A stretch of 64,000 bases of DNA from Acidobacteriota bacterium. Its GTDB lineage: Bacteria; Acidobacteriota; Thermoanaerobaculia; Multivoradales; J023. Where the stretch lies: assembly GCA_029263315.1 (NCBI GenBank), contig JAJCXR010000042.1:242533-306532 (forward strand). Reading direction: 5' to 3'. The position numbers and the translations under genes are program-made. A model generated the notes under the pieces. It worked only from the letters and a program-made list of their open reading frames with translations, ran no database searches and was not told the origin of the DNA. This document shows positions 26,444 through 36,014 of this stretch, in pieces; positions within the stretch are counted from its first letter, which is position 1, and each line of letters starts with the position of its first letter.

Positions 26444-28372
26444 ATGATCTGGATCGGCACCCACCTCCTGGGGTTGCTTCTCCTGATCGGCATCGCCTAC
26501 GGCAGCGGTGAGCTCTTGCGCCGCCGCTTCTTCGGGCCCCTCGACACACGGTTACGCCACCTCACCAGCCTGTGTCTCGGGCTCGCCCTGTGGACCCTCA
26601 TCCCGGTGACCTTGGCAGCCCTGCAGCTGCTGTCGGCCGGCGCCGTTCTCGGCTGCCTGGCACTTGGGGCACTGGCCGGACTTTGGAGGCTCCGCCGGTC
26701 GCAGCGATCCGAGCCCTCGGCGGCCCACCAGGTCACGGCGCCATCCGATACCGCGGCGCCTTCCGCCCCCCTCGGCCGTCAGGATATCGCCTGGCTCGCA
26801 GCTCTCTGCGGGCTCGTTTTGGCCCCCATCGCCGCCCTCGCCCTCGCACCGACCATCTCCTGGGACGCAGCGGCCTATCATCTGACCGTGCCACGTCTCT
26901 ACTTGGAGCACGGTGGTTTCCGCCCCGTGGAGCTCAACGTCTACTCCAACTGGCCCTTGGGAACCGAGATGCTCTACGCCATGGGCTTGCTGCTGCAAGA
27001 TCACGTGCTTCCCAAGTTGATGCACTTTGCCTTCGGCCTGGCGTTGCTCTATGCCGTCTTCCTGGGGCTTCGCAGCGTCGATTGTGATCCGCTCGAAGCT
27101 TCGGACCGCACCCTCGGCGGCGCCCTGGCGATGGCCTTTGTCCTGGCCAATGGTGTGGTGGTTTTCGAAATGCGCGTCGCCTACGTCGATCTGGCCGTCG
27201 GCTTCTATCTGCTCGCGGCGTTTCTTTTTCTTCGCCGCTGGCAGCGAACACCGCAACATCTTGGGGCGCTCGTCTTGGCGGGGATCAGCTGCGGCTTGAT
27301 GGCCGGTAGCAAGCTCAATGGCTTCGTCGGCATCTTCGCCCTGGCCTGGCTCCTGATGCCCACCGTCTCGAGGCTGTGGAGAGAGCGCGGCTGGAAGGCC
27401 GCCAACGGCGCCCTGGTGGCCTTCGCCTCGCCCATTCTCTTGCTCTGGTCACCGTGGCTGGTGAAGAGCATCGCCTATACCGGAAACCCGCTCTATCCCG
27501 CCCTCTATGGCATCTTCGGTGGTCCCGATTGGAGCCCGCAGCTGGCGACACAGCTCAGCACCTGGCAGCAAGGCATCGGCATGGGACGCCAGCCCTTGGA
27601 CTACCTGTTGCTACCTTGGCGGATCATCGTCCACGGCGGCTCGGGTTATGAGCGATTTGACGGTTCTCTCAGCCTCGTCTGGCTGCTGATCCTACCCCTG
27701 GCCCTGTGGAGATGCCGACGCTCGGCGGTGGTGCGTCAACCCCTGGCGGTGGCGACCCTCTTCTTTGTCTCTTGGGTCTTCACCTCGCAGCAGCTGCGGC
27801 TGCTCATCCCTGCCCTGCCCCTCTTTGCGATGGCCGGGGGACGCGCCGTGGTGGAGATCTTGGCCGGTTGGCGGACGGCGGCAGATCGTAGAGGTTGGCG
27901 GCGACTCATCTTGACGGCATCGCTGGTCGGGCTCTTGGTCAGCCATGGCGTGCCCTTGGCCAAGAGCCCGCTGACCAGCGGCTGGAAAGCGGCGCGGCGC
28001 CTCCTGGAAACCCCCTCGGCGACCATCGCCGCGTCGGCGGAGCCTCCCATCTTCGCTCTGATCGACCGTCTCCCCGCCGACGCCCGCCTCCTCCTTCTCA
28101 ACACCAACCAAGGCTTCTTCAGCCGACGCGAGTACCTGGCGGACAGCTTCTTCGAAGCCTCACAGATCTCCCATTGGCTGACCCCGTTCGCCACTCCACG
28201 GGAGGTTCGAGGAGCCCTGCGCCAACGGGGTATCAGTCACATTCTCCTCGACCGTCAACCTCGGCCTGTCACCTACCCTGCGACACTGCTCAGCCTGTTG
28301 CGAGACCCCAACCTGGTACACCCGGCGGCCCAATCGCCGGACGGTCGTTTCCTCATATTCACCCTGCAATAA
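26444..28372 (+). CDS. GT-C type membrane glycosyltransferase-like protein (3)
   Basis: 642 aa, many membrane helices. The loop PTISWDAAAYHLTVPRLYLEHGG followed by NVYSNWPLGTEMLYAMGLLL is typical of ArnT/PMT-related GT-C enzymes. The soluble C-terminal part begins near IFALIDRLPADARLLLLNTNQG. Tight spacing after the DPM1-like gene suggests the two work as a pair: donor synthesis in the cytoplasm, then transfer in the periplasm. Confidence 0.8.
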   Translation: MIWIGTHLLGLLLLIGIAYGSGELLRRRFFGPLDTRLRHLTSLCLGLALWTLIPVTLAALQLLSAGAVLGCLALGALAGLWRLRRSQRSEPSAAHQVTAPSDTAAPSAPLGRQDIAWLAALCGLVLAPIAALALAPTISWDAAAYHLTVPRLYLEHGGFRPVELNVYSNWPLGTEMLYAMGLLLQDHVLPKLMHFAFGLALLYAVFLGLRSVDCDPLEASDRTLGGALAMAFVLANGVVVFEMRVAYVDLAVGFYLLAAFLFLRRWQRTPQHLGALVLAGISCGLMAGSKLNGFVGIFALAWLLMPTVSRLWRERGWKAANGALVAFASPILLLWSPWLVKSIAYTGNPLYPALYGIFGGPDWSPQLATQLSTWQQGIGMGRQPLDYLLLPWRIIVHGGSGYERFDGSLSLVWLLILPLALWRCRRSAVVRQPLAVATLFFVSWVFTSQQLRLLIPALPLFAMAGGRAVVEILAGWRTAADRRGWRRLILTASLVGLLVSHGVPLAKSPLTSGWKAARRLLETPSATIAASAEPPIFALIDRLPADARLLLLNTNQGFFSRREYLADSFFEASQISHWLTPFATPREVRGALRQRGISHILLDRQPRPVTYPATLLSLLRDPNLVHPAAQSPDGRFLIFTLQ

Positions 28373-28406
28373 TCCCCCGCCCCATCACTCTGCGATAATC
28401 CCCACT

Positions 28407-30179
28407 ATGGACCTCCCCTCCTCACAAGACAGCGGTCAGCCTCTATCCTCTCCTGGGGCCGAAACCCGCCGGCTGGCACCTTGGGGTGGCCTATTGATCG
28501 TCCTTGCCCTGTGGACGTTCGGTTTTCCGGCCCTCGACCAATACGGCGTCAACTGGGACGAAGCGCTGGGCGACTTCTACTTCGGCCAACGTTACTTCTC
28601 GTACTTCACCTCGTTGGACCCGGAGTACCTCGATTTCACGGCCCATCCTTACCCGCCGGAGCACCGGCCCGACCTCAGCGCCTCGCCCTTCAAGCACCGC
28701 CCATGGGAGTACTACCCCGTGGCCAACACCTTGGCGGCGGCCACCTCGGTGCTCCTGTTCGAGGTCTTGGGATGGCTCGATCCGTTCGACGGCTACCACG
28801 CCTTCAACTTGCTGTTGGCGGGCGGTTTGATCCTTTGGCTCTATGACTTTCTGCGTCGCCGCTATGGCGTCATTGCGGCGGCGACGGCCTGCGTCTTGCT
28901 GTTGACCTCACCCCGCGTATTCAGCCATCTGATGGCCAACATCAAGGACTTCCCTTCCATGGCGGCCATCACCTTGACCCTGTTGGCCTTTGTCGGGGCC
29001 CTGGAAAAGGGATCGAGCCGTGGCCTGCTGGCGGCTGGAGCGCTTTGGGGCCTGGCGTTGGGCACCAAAGCCAACGCGCTATTCGTCGCCCCCATCGTCC
29101 TCCTGGTCTTGCCCTTGGCGGGTCTGCCGGAAGCTTGGCAGCAACGACGGCGGCATCTGGCGTGGACCTTGATCGGCGCTGGAGGCCTGGCCTTGGCGGT
29201 GCTGGTCGCCACTTGGCCTTACCTATGGGCCGATCCCCTAGGCCATTTACAGCAGCATTGGGAGTTCTTGGCGGGGCGTAAGGCATCGACGGACCCACGG
29301 TCGGTGGCACCGGTCTTCCAAGCCCTTCTGTACACCACGCCGCCGACCTTCCTCGCTCTCTTCGCCTTGGGTCTGTGGCCGACACTGGCGCGCGCCCGCC
29401 GACGGGATCGGACGGCCATTCTTCTCCTGGTTTGGATTGCCGTTGTCCTCGGGCGCTACCTTTTGCCGCAGGCGATCAACTACGACGGGGTCCGCCACTT
29501 ACTCGAAATTTTCCCGCCCATGGCGGCCATCGCCGGCATCGGTTTGGCGACGTTGGTGCACCGCTTGGTGGCCCTGCGCAACGCCTCGCCGGTAGAGAGA
29601 CTGCGCTGGAAGGCCGCCTTGGTTGGCATCGCCTGGATACCAAGTCTCTGGGCAATATTGCTAAGCCACCCCTTCCAGCTGACCTATTGGAATGGCTTGG
29701 CCGGAGGTTTGAAGGGTGCGCAGGCCAAGGAGATGCCACAAGCCAGCGACTATTGGGGGTTGAGCTATCGTCTTGGGTTGAGATGGCTGAACGAGAGGGC
29801 GCCCGAAGGGGCGCTGCTCGCCGTGCCGGTGATGGAGCACGCCGTACGGCTGGTGGCCCCCGAGCAACTGCGACCGGACATCACCCTGTTGCCTATCACC
29901 ACACCCTTTTCGCCCCGCATTCCACCTGAGCGGTTGTATTTGACCCGCCAGGCAGCCCTCGAGCGTCCCCTCTACGTCATGTTCGTGGACCGGCGGGAAT
30001 GGCTCAATCGCTTGATGGCCGATTGCTTGCTTTACCTACAACCGGAGGTCAGCTGGCAACAGGACGGCGGCACCGTCTTGGCCATCTATCGCTATCCTCC
30101 GGATCTGGCGAAGGTGATCCTTCAGGCCGAGGACCAAGGGGAGGCACCCACCCTGGGTTACCCCGGCCCCGGATCTTAG
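28407..30179 (+). CDS. GT-C type membrane glycosyltransferase-like protein (4)
   Basis: 590 aa, many membrane helices. Loop QYGVNWDEALGDFYFGQRYFSY holds the acidic pair (DE) after helix 1, and PWEYYPVANTLAAATSVLLF and IKDFPSMAAITLTLLA follow, as in PMT_2/ArnT-like proteins. It lies 34 bp after gene (3), in the same transcription unit. The specific sugar and acceptor are unknown. It converges with the DPPR synthase-like gene 14 bp downstream. Confidence 0.8.
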   Translation: MDLPSSQDSGQPLSSPGAETRRLAPWGGLLIVLALWTFGFPALDQYGVNWDEALGDFYFGQRYFSYFTSLDPEYLDFTAHPYPPEHRPDLSASPFKHRPWEYYPVANTLAAATSVLLFEVLGWLDPFDGYHAFNLLLAGGLILWLYDFLRRRYGVIAAATACVLLLTSPRVFSHLMANIKDFPSMAAITLTLLAFVGALEKGSSRGLLAAGALWGLALGTKANALFVAPIVLLVLPLAGLPEAWQQRRRHLAWTLIGAGGLALAVLVATWPYLWADPLGHLQQHWEFLAGRKASTDPRSVAPVFQALLYTTPPTFLALFALGLWPTLARARRRDRTAILLLVWIAVVLGRYLLPQAINYDGVRHLLEIFPPMAAIAGIGLATLVHRLVALRNASPVERLRWKAALVGIAWIPSLWAILLSHPFQLTYWNGLAGGLKGAQAKEMPQASDYWGLSYRLGLRWLNERAPEGALLAVPVMEHAVRLVAPEQLRPDITLLPITTPFSPRIPPERLYLTRQAALERPLYVMFVDRREWLNRLMADCLLYLQPEVSWQQDGGTVLAIYRYPPDLAKVILQAEDQGEAPTLGYPGPGS

Positions 30180-30193
30180 CGATATCCGTCAGC

Positions 30194-31069
30194 CTACGCT
30201 CCGTACACGATCCACAGCACCAACAGCCCCCACAACATGACATTGATCAAGGACGGCCAGTCGGTGAGGATGGCCTCGGTGGGATTGCGCGGTTCGTCGG
30301 GACGCTGGTAGATCAAGTAGAGATAGCGAAAGACCCCGTAGAGCACCAGGGGAATGGTGTAGACGAGGCGATCGGTACCAAAGCGCTCGACGGTGGACGG
30401 GTCGACGGCATAGAGAGCGTAGGCGACCACCGTCGAGGCGGTCACCACGTTGATCATCTGGTCGAGAAACGCCTTGCTGTAGTGGCCTAGCACCGCCCGG
30501 TGGCTCGCGGCATCGTCGGCCAGGAGCACCAGCTCATGGCGCCGTTTCGAAAAGATCAGGAAGAGGGCGAGAAACGTCGTGCAGAGCAGCAGCCAATTGG
30601 AGACATCGACGGAAATCGCCGCCGCGCCAGCCATCACCCGGAGAACGTAGCCGCTGGACACCGCCATGACGTCGAGAATCACCACCCGCTTCAAGAAGCC
30701 GGAGTAGACCACGTTGATGCCGATGTAGACGGCGAGCAGAGTGGCGAATTCAGCCCCCAGGTCGGCGGAAACGACAAAGGCCCCGGCGCCGAAGAGGATG
30801 CAGGTGACGATGGCCACCGGCAAGGGTAAGGCACCGGAGGCGATCGGTCGATGCTTCTTGAGCGGGTGTTTGCGATCTTCGTTGCGATCCCGCAGATCGT
30901 TGAACAGGTAGATCGTGCTGGCGGCCAGGCAGAAGGCAGCGAAGGCCAACAGAGCACGGTGTAAAACGAACATATCCGTCAAGCGCTCGGCAAAGACGAT
31001 GGGCGCCAAGACGAAGACGTTCTTCACCCATTGGGTGGGACGGAGAGCACGAATCAGGGGCCAAAGCAT
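30194..31069 (-). CDS. Decaprenyl-phosphate phosphoribosyltransferase (UbiA family)
   Basis: 291 aa from ATG 31069. N-terminus LIRALRPTQWVKNVFVLAPIVFA, then STIYLFNDLRDRNEDRKHPLKKHRPIASG with the UbiA Asp-rich motif NDLRDRNED, and ILDVMAVSSGYVLRVMAGA. This matches the Rv3806c-type family that transfers phosphoribose from PRPP to decaprenyl phosphate, the first step to decaprenyl-phosphoryl arabinose. The epimerase partners (DprE1/DprE2) are not seen in this window. It may supply a pentofuranosyl donor for the GT-C enzymes around it. Confidence 0.85.
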   Translation of the reverse strand: MLWPLIRALRPTQWVKNVFVLAPIVFAERLTDMFVLHRALLAFAAFCLAASTIYLFNDLRDRNEDRKHPLKKHRPIASGALPLPVAIVTCILFGAGAFVVSADLGAEFATLLAVYIGINVVYSGFLKRVVILDVMAVSSGYVLRVMAGAAAISVDVSNWLLLCTTFLALFLIFSKRRHELVLLADDAASHRAVLGHYSKAFLDQMINVVTASTVVAYALYAVDPSTVERFGTDRLVYTIPLVLYGVFRYLYLIYQRPDEPRNPTEAILTDWPSLINVMLWGLLVLWIVYGA

Positions 31070-31094
31070 GGGAGCATAGTATAAGGTCGACTCT

Positions 31095-33635
31095 GTGGAT
31101 TCCAAGTCTCCATCCGCCGATCTGAGTCTGGGCGACGACCTGACACCGCAACCCTCGGGGCTCGATCCTTCATCGATGAGGCGCTTTTCTCTTTTATTTG
31201 TCGCTCCGCCGCTCCTCCTATTGGCGCTCGCCATGGCCCCTTTGATCGTCGGCCAGGGCACCCTCTACCATCGCGACGTCTTGAGCAGTCACTGGCCTAT
31301 GAAGGCGGCCCAGGCTTCGTTGATGCAGGACGGCGAGCTGCCCCTGATCGACCCGTACCGCAGCGCCGGCCAACCCCTGGTGGGCAACCTGAATGCGGTG
31401 CCCCTTTACCCGGACAATCTCCTGTACCTGTCCGCCTCGCCCCTGTGGGCCCTCAACGCCCATTTCTGGATCCATCTTCTATTGGCTCCGTGGGCGGTTT
31501 TTTGGTTGGCCCGATGCTGGGGGCTGAGCCGCCAAGCGGCCTGGGCGGCGGGGCTGTGTTACGCCACCAGCGGCTTCTTCTTCTCCCTGTTCAATCTCTA
31601 CAACTTGATAGCCGGGGCCGCCCTCGTGCCCGCCTTCATCGCCGCCTCCCTATGCCTGGCTCGGCAACCGCAACGCCGCTGGGTTTGGCTGGCGGTGGCC
31701 GGTCTATGGGCGCTGCTGATCCTGGCGGGGGACCCGCTTTTTGCGCTGCTGGGTGGCCTCATGGCATGGACTGCGGTGCTGGCCGGTGGTCACTCAGCGG
31801 CGCCGAACCGAGGCGACGAGGGGCCTGCGGAGGCTTCCGCCAGGCGCGCCAACACCGGATGGCGCCGGACAGTGGCGGTCTCCTGGCCCTTGGGCCTGGC
31901 GGTGCTGGCGGGAACCCTGTTGGCGGCCCCTCAATGGGTGGAGTTTCTGCGTATCTTGCCGCTGTCGTTCCGGGGCTATTGGCAGTACTCACCGCAAGCC
32001 GCCCTCTCCCAGAGCTGGGATCCGAGGACGGCGCTCGAATGGTTTCTGCCCTTCGTTTTTGGCGCCCCGGACCTTGCTTTCTGGGGCAAGTCGTTTTTCG
32101 GCGGCAACCCCCCGCTGCTCTATTCCCTCTATCCGGGTCTGCTTTGCTGGCTCCTGGTGGCAGCGTCCGGGCGCCCTAAAGGCAGCGCAGGGTGGTGGCC
32201 GTGGTGGCTGGTGGGGGGCGGTCTCTTCCTGGCCAGTGGCATCCACAATCCGCTGCTGGTAGCGCTCTACCAAATCCCCGGGGCCGCCGTGTTGCGCTAT
32301 CCGGTCAAGATGTGGCTGCTGGTTGCGGTGGGAGGCGCCCTGCTTTGCGGCATCGGCTACCAGAACCTGGACGAACGTCACGCAGCGGGAGGACGCCGAC
32401 GGGCCCTTTGGGCGGCGGCAGCCCTGGCTTCGATCTTGGGTTTGGCATGGATCGCCCTGATCATCCTGCCCCAGGGATTGGAGACTTGGCTGCGCCACCT
32501 CGACGCCCAGCGTTTGGCGGAGCCGGTCTTCGGTTGGGAGCTGGCCAAGTGGCGGGGCACTTGCTTGGTGTCGGTGATCGAGCTGGCGCTGCTGGCCGCC
32601 GCCCTGTGGTGGATGCGACGCCGTCCTTCCTTGGGTGGCAGTCTGTTGTTGACCATCCACGTCGCCTTACAGATCTTCTTCCTGTCGATCCTCTTCGACG
32701 CCGACGACAGCGAGCACTACGTCACCCCTCCGGCCCTCCTAGAGAGGATCCCAGAGCAGGCGCGCATCGTCCACGGAGGGTTTCACGAGCTCTTCGGGCC
32801 AACCATCGGCGCGCCGCTGGATCTTTTCCCCGACCCCCGCGTCTTCTGGCTGAGCCGCGCCCACTTCGCCGAGCTGCACCCCTTCTCCGGCATTCCATGG
32901 GGCCGACGCTACGGCTTCAACAATTCTCCGGAGGGCCTGGATTCGTTCTACTCCGTCTCCATGGTCCTGGCGATGCCACGCATGCAAGACGCTGCCCGGG
33001 TCAATCTGCTGCGCGCCTCCGGCATCGATATCCTCCTGCTGCCGCGACCGCTGGAAGGTGTCGGCGAGGATCGAGCCCAGCTGCTCGCCACCTATCCGAG
33101 CGCCGGCCACAGACTCCATGTCTATGAGCTGATGGAAACACTGCCGGAGGTTCTGCTGACCCACCGGGTGCACTTTGCTCCCCACATGGACGCAGCCCTC
33201 GATGTGCTGACCGACAACTCGTTTGATGCTCAATCGATGGTCGTCTTACCGGCCCTCGACCCCACCGCGACCGCCCCGGCGACAGCGCTATCTGACCTGG
33301 CGACTCCCGCCGTGGGGGAGGTCGAGATCCTCGATAACAGCACCGAGGGTCTGCACGCTACCGTGCGGGCCCATGGCGATAGCGTGCTGGTGACCCGGCG
33401 CGCCTACTTGCCGATCTACCGGGCCAGCGTCGACGGTGAGGACGTGGGGCTACGCGTTGCCAACGCCCATCGCTTGGCTATCGATGTTCCGGATGGCGAG
33501 CATGAGATCCGTCTGTGGGTCGACCGGCGAGCCTTCCATGCCTCGCTGGGCGTCGCTGGCGCCACGGCGTTGGCGCTGCTGCTCTTCCTGTGGCTAGGTC
33601 GCCGCCGTTCGGACGGACTCGGAGAGACGGCTTGA
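31095..33635 (+). CDS. YfhO-like large membrane protein (GT-C superfamily)
   Basis: 846 aa from GTG 31095; ATG 31176 is an alternative start just before the first helix. Hydrophobic helices fill roughly residues 30-540, with LCYATSGFFFSLFNLYNLIAGAALVP and DLAFWGKSFFGGNPPLLYSLYPGLLC resembling the YfhO membrane family. A soluble domain (about 545-800) and a last helix follow. YfhO proteins in Gram-positives take part in glycosylating lipoteichoic acid; here the acceptor is unknown. The start lies only 25 bp from the divergent DPPR synthase gene. Confidence 0.72.
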   Translation: MDSKSPSADLSLGDDLTPQPSGLDPSSMRRFSLLFVAPPLLLLALAMAPLIVGQGTLYHRDVLSSHWPMKAAQASLMQDGELPLIDPYRSAGQPLVGNLNAVPLYPDNLLYLSASPLWALNAHFWIHLLLAPWAVFWLARCWGLSRQAAWAAGLCYATSGFFFSLFNLYNLIAGAALVPAFIAASLCLARQPQRRWVWLAVAGLWALLILAGDPLFALLGGLMAWTAVLAGGHSAAPNRGDEGPAEASARRANTGWRRTVAVSWPLGLAVLAGTLLAAPQWVEFLRILPLSFRGYWQYSPQAALSQSWDPRTALEWFLPFVFGAPDLAFWGKSFFGGNPPLLYSLYPGLLCWLLVAASGRPKGSAGWWPWWLVGGGLFLASGIHNPLLVALYQIPGAAVLRYPVKMWLLVAVGGALLCGIGYQNLDERHAAGGRRRALWAAAALASILGLAWIALIILPQGLETWLRHLDAQRLAEPVFGWELAKWRGTCLVSVIELALLAAALWWMRRRPSLGGSLLLTIHVALQIFFLSILFDADDSEHYVTPPALLERIPEQARIVHGGFHELFGPTIGAPLDLFPDPRVFWLSRAHFAELHPFSGIPWGRRYGFNNSPEGLDSFYSVSMVLAMPRMQDAARVNLLRASGIDILLLPRPLEGVGEDRAQLLATYPSAGHRLHVYELMETLPEVLLTHRVHFAPHMDAALDVLTDNSFDAQSMVVLPALDPTATAPATALSDLATPAVGEVEILDNSTEGLHATVRAHGDSVLVTRRAYLPIYRASVDGEDVGLRVANAHRLAIDVPDGEHEIRLWVDRRAFHASLGVAGATALALLLFLWLGRRRSDGLGETA

Positions 33636-33680
33636 GGTCACGGCCATGTTGAGGTCACGGCCATGTTGAGTTCACGGCAC
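33632..33680 (+). repeat. 17-bp tandem repeat over a stop/start junction
   Basis: TTGAGGTCACGGCCATG occurs at 33632-33648 and 33649-33665, with a diverged third unit TTGAGTTCACGGCAC at 33666-33680. Unit 1 carries the TGA stop of the YfhO-like gene; unit 2 carries the ATG (33663) of the next gene. The ATG in unit 1 is out of frame. Confidence 0.85.
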
Positions 33681-36002
33681 TTGGCATCACCGCCATCGAG
33701 CCCTGACCCGGAGCGCACCGCCGACGTTCGCGGTTCCCTGGTGGCCGCCCTGGCGACGCTGCTCGTCCACTCCGGCCTCGCCCTCTGGCTGCCCATGGCC
33801 GACAGCTTCAACAAATACGGCCTGGCGGCTCAGCATTATCTGGCGGGCTCGCTGCCGATGGAACGGCTGATGGACTTCAGCCCTCTCTATTTCCAGCTGA
33901 GCCTGTGGCTAGAGCAGTTTTTTGCCCATCCGGGCCCGGCGCTTCAAGGACTGCAGATCCTCTTGGCGGCGATCTCTGTGGGAATCTTCCACCGGCTGCT
34001 GAGCCGACGCTTGCCGCCCCTCTGGGCGTCCCTCGGCACCGCCCTTCTGGCCTTGGACCCCTTGCTGTTGGTCTATGAGCGGATCTTCGAGCCAGAGATC
34101 TTTCAGCTCGTTCTGCTCTTGGCCGTCATCGTCCTCTTGGAGAGCCCGCGCCGAGGGGCCCCATGGCTGGCGGGACTACTGGCCGCCCTGTGCTTGGCGA
34201 CCCGGCCTACCTTCTTGCCCGCCTTTCTCGCCGTGCCGCTCTACTATCGGTGGCGGCGGTCACAGTTGGAGGCCGGAGCCGCATCCTGGCGCCAAGCCAG
34301 CCTAGGCTTCGCCTTGCCCGTGGTCGCCATTCTGGCGCTATTGGCCTGGCGAGCCGATCACGCCACGGGTGACTGGCGGACCCCCTCGATGAACCCCGGC
34401 ACCGTCTTCTTCGAGGGCAACAACCCCCTGTCGAGGGGCACCAGCGCCATGTATCCGCCGGTTGTCCTCGGGCTGATCCACCGCAGCCAGCAACAGATTC
34501 CGGACAGCGGCCACGTCCACTATCGCCATCTGGCCCGCGCCATGTACGGCGACGAAGAGCTATCGATCCGTCGGGTCAACGCTTACTGGTCGGGCAAGGC
34601 CTGGCACTTCATTCGCCAGGAACCGGGGGTTTTTGGCCAGCGTCTGCTCCTCAAGGTGCTCTACGCCTGCCACAACTTCCGCTGGCACGACGTTCCCGCC
34701 GCCTGGAAATATGAGTCGACCCTACCCCTCCCCTCGGTGCCCTTTGCGCTGCTCTCTGCCCTGGCCCTCTGCGGCACCTTGCTTCAGGCCCGGAACTGGC
34801 AAGGTAGCCTGCTTTTTTATTTATTGGCCGGGGTCCAGCTGGCCGTCATGGTGGTTTTCTATGTCTCCGCACGGCAGCGCCTGGCGATCCTGCCGGCGGT
34901 GATCTATTTTGCGATGCTGGCGATACGGCACTTCTACGGGCAGCGGCGCCAGGGGATTCTCGGCTTTGGGCTCGCCCTCCTGCTGGCCCTCAGCCTGTGG
35001 CTTCCCGACGCCGCCATGCGCGACGAGGCCTACCGGCGTCAGAGCTTTCGCCTCGCCGAAGGGCTGTTCGACGAGGCACGGCAGCTGTCCCAACAGACGA
35101 CGTCGGCTGGACAGGAGCTCATCGTCGAGGCATTTGTCCAGGTCCCTTGGTGGCTCGAGGATCTCTACCCAACCTATTTCCCCCGACGGTCCGGGCCACT
35201 GGAGGAACGGGTTGTCAGCGGCCTCGCCCAACGCCAAGTACCGGCAGCTTTCGACGCTGCCTGGCGCTTCGATTTGGCCACCCTACAGCTTGCGGTCAAA
35301 TCAGAGGATTTCCCTAGCACCGTTGCGCCCCTGCTCGAGCGCACCTCGCCGCCGGTTTACCGTGGCGGCCAGCAGTCGTCGGAGCCCAGCCTGCTCATGG
35401 CCCAGCATCACCTATCCCTGGGTCGCACCGACGAGGCTCGGCAATACTTGAGGCAAGCCCTCAATAGCACTCCGGGAGATCCGTTTGTGCTGGCAGCCCT
35501 GGTGGCCTTGGACGGCGACCCGGCAAGCCGGGAAACCTTGTACGCCTACTGGAGCCGTGCCGATGCGCAGCTCCTCATCGGCAGAGCCCTGCTCGATCAA
35601 GGCAAGGCCGCCGCAGCGGTCAGTGTGTTGAATCTCGTGTTGGCCACCCTGCCTGAGCTGCGCCCTGCGCGCATCTACTTAGCGGTCGCCCTGGCGCGAC
35701 TGGGCCAGGACGAAGCGGCGGTGAGCCAGTATCTGACCGCGGCAGCGGATGAGCCTCAACCCTTGCTTTATGGCGACGATATCCGCGCGCTCTTCGAGCG
35801 TTGGGTTGCGGCCCGCAGCGATGATCCGCAGAGCCTTTTCTATGCAGCACAAATCCTGCACCGCCATGGTGACTTTGCCCGTGCCCGAGAGCTACTGCTC
35901 AGCCATCAGCCACCGCCCGACGCCGCAGCGCTGTGGCGGCAGGAGCTGAGCCATATCGAAGCCAATGTGCGGGCGGCTCAGCTCTCGACGACCGAGCCCT
36001 GA
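33663..36002 (+). CDS. GT-C-like membrane protein with C-terminal TPR domain
   Basis: 779 aa. The N-terminal two thirds are polytopic: LALWLPMADSFNKYGLAAQHYLAG and DFSPLYFQLSLWLEQFF resemble the first periplasmic loop of PMT_2-like GT-C proteins, though the acidic pair is weaker. The last third has tetratricopeptide-type repeats (HHLSLGRTDEARQYLRQAL, ALLDQGKAAAAVSVLNLVL, AVALARLGQDEAAVSQYLTA). TPR tails of this type occur on some bacterial O-glycosylation enzymes. The start codon lies inside a 17-bp tandem repeat. Last gene of the plus-strand glycan set. Confidence 0.72.
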   Translation: MLSSRHLASPPSSPDPERTADVRGSLVAALATLLVHSGLALWLPMADSFNKYGLAAQHYLAGSLPMERLMDFSPLYFQLSLWLEQFFAHPGPALQGLQILLAAISVGIFHRLLSRRLPPLWASLGTALLALDPLLLVYERIFEPEIFQLVLLLAVIVLLESPRRGAPWLAGLLAALCLATRPTFLPAFLAVPLYYRWRRSQLEAGAASWRQASLGFALPVVAILALLAWRADHATGDWRTPSMNPGTVFFEGNNPLSRGTSAMYPPVVLGLIHRSQQQIPDSGHVHYRHLARAMYGDEELSIRRVNAYWSGKAWHFIRQEPGVFGQRLLLKVLYACHNFRWHDVPAAWKYESTLPLPSVPFALLSALALCGTLLQARNWQGSLLFYLLAGVQLAVMVVFYVSARQRLAILPAVIYFAMLAIRHFYGQRRQGILGFGLALLLALSLWLPDAAMRDEAYRRQSFRLAEGLFDEARQLSQQTTSAGQELIVEAFVQVPWWLEDLYPTYFPRRSGPLEERVVSGLAQRQVPAAFDAAWRFDLATLQLAVKSEDFPSTVAPLLERTSPPVYRGGQQSSEPSLLMAQHHLSLGRTDEARQYLRQALNSTPGDPFVLAALVALDGDPASRETLYAYWSRADAQLLIGRALLDQGKAAAAVSVLNLVLATLPELRPARIYLAVALARLGQDEAAVSQYLTAAADEPQPLLYGDDIRALFERWVAARSDDPQSLFYAAQILHRHGDFARARELLLSHQPPPDAAALWRQELSHIEANVRAAQLSTTEP

Positions 36003-36014
36003 GAACGGAACAAA

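Noticed and set aside
28373..28406. Short repeat of TGCRATAATCCCC before the fourth GT-C gene
   Set aside because: Two short imperfect copies only; no structure or recurrence elsewhere.
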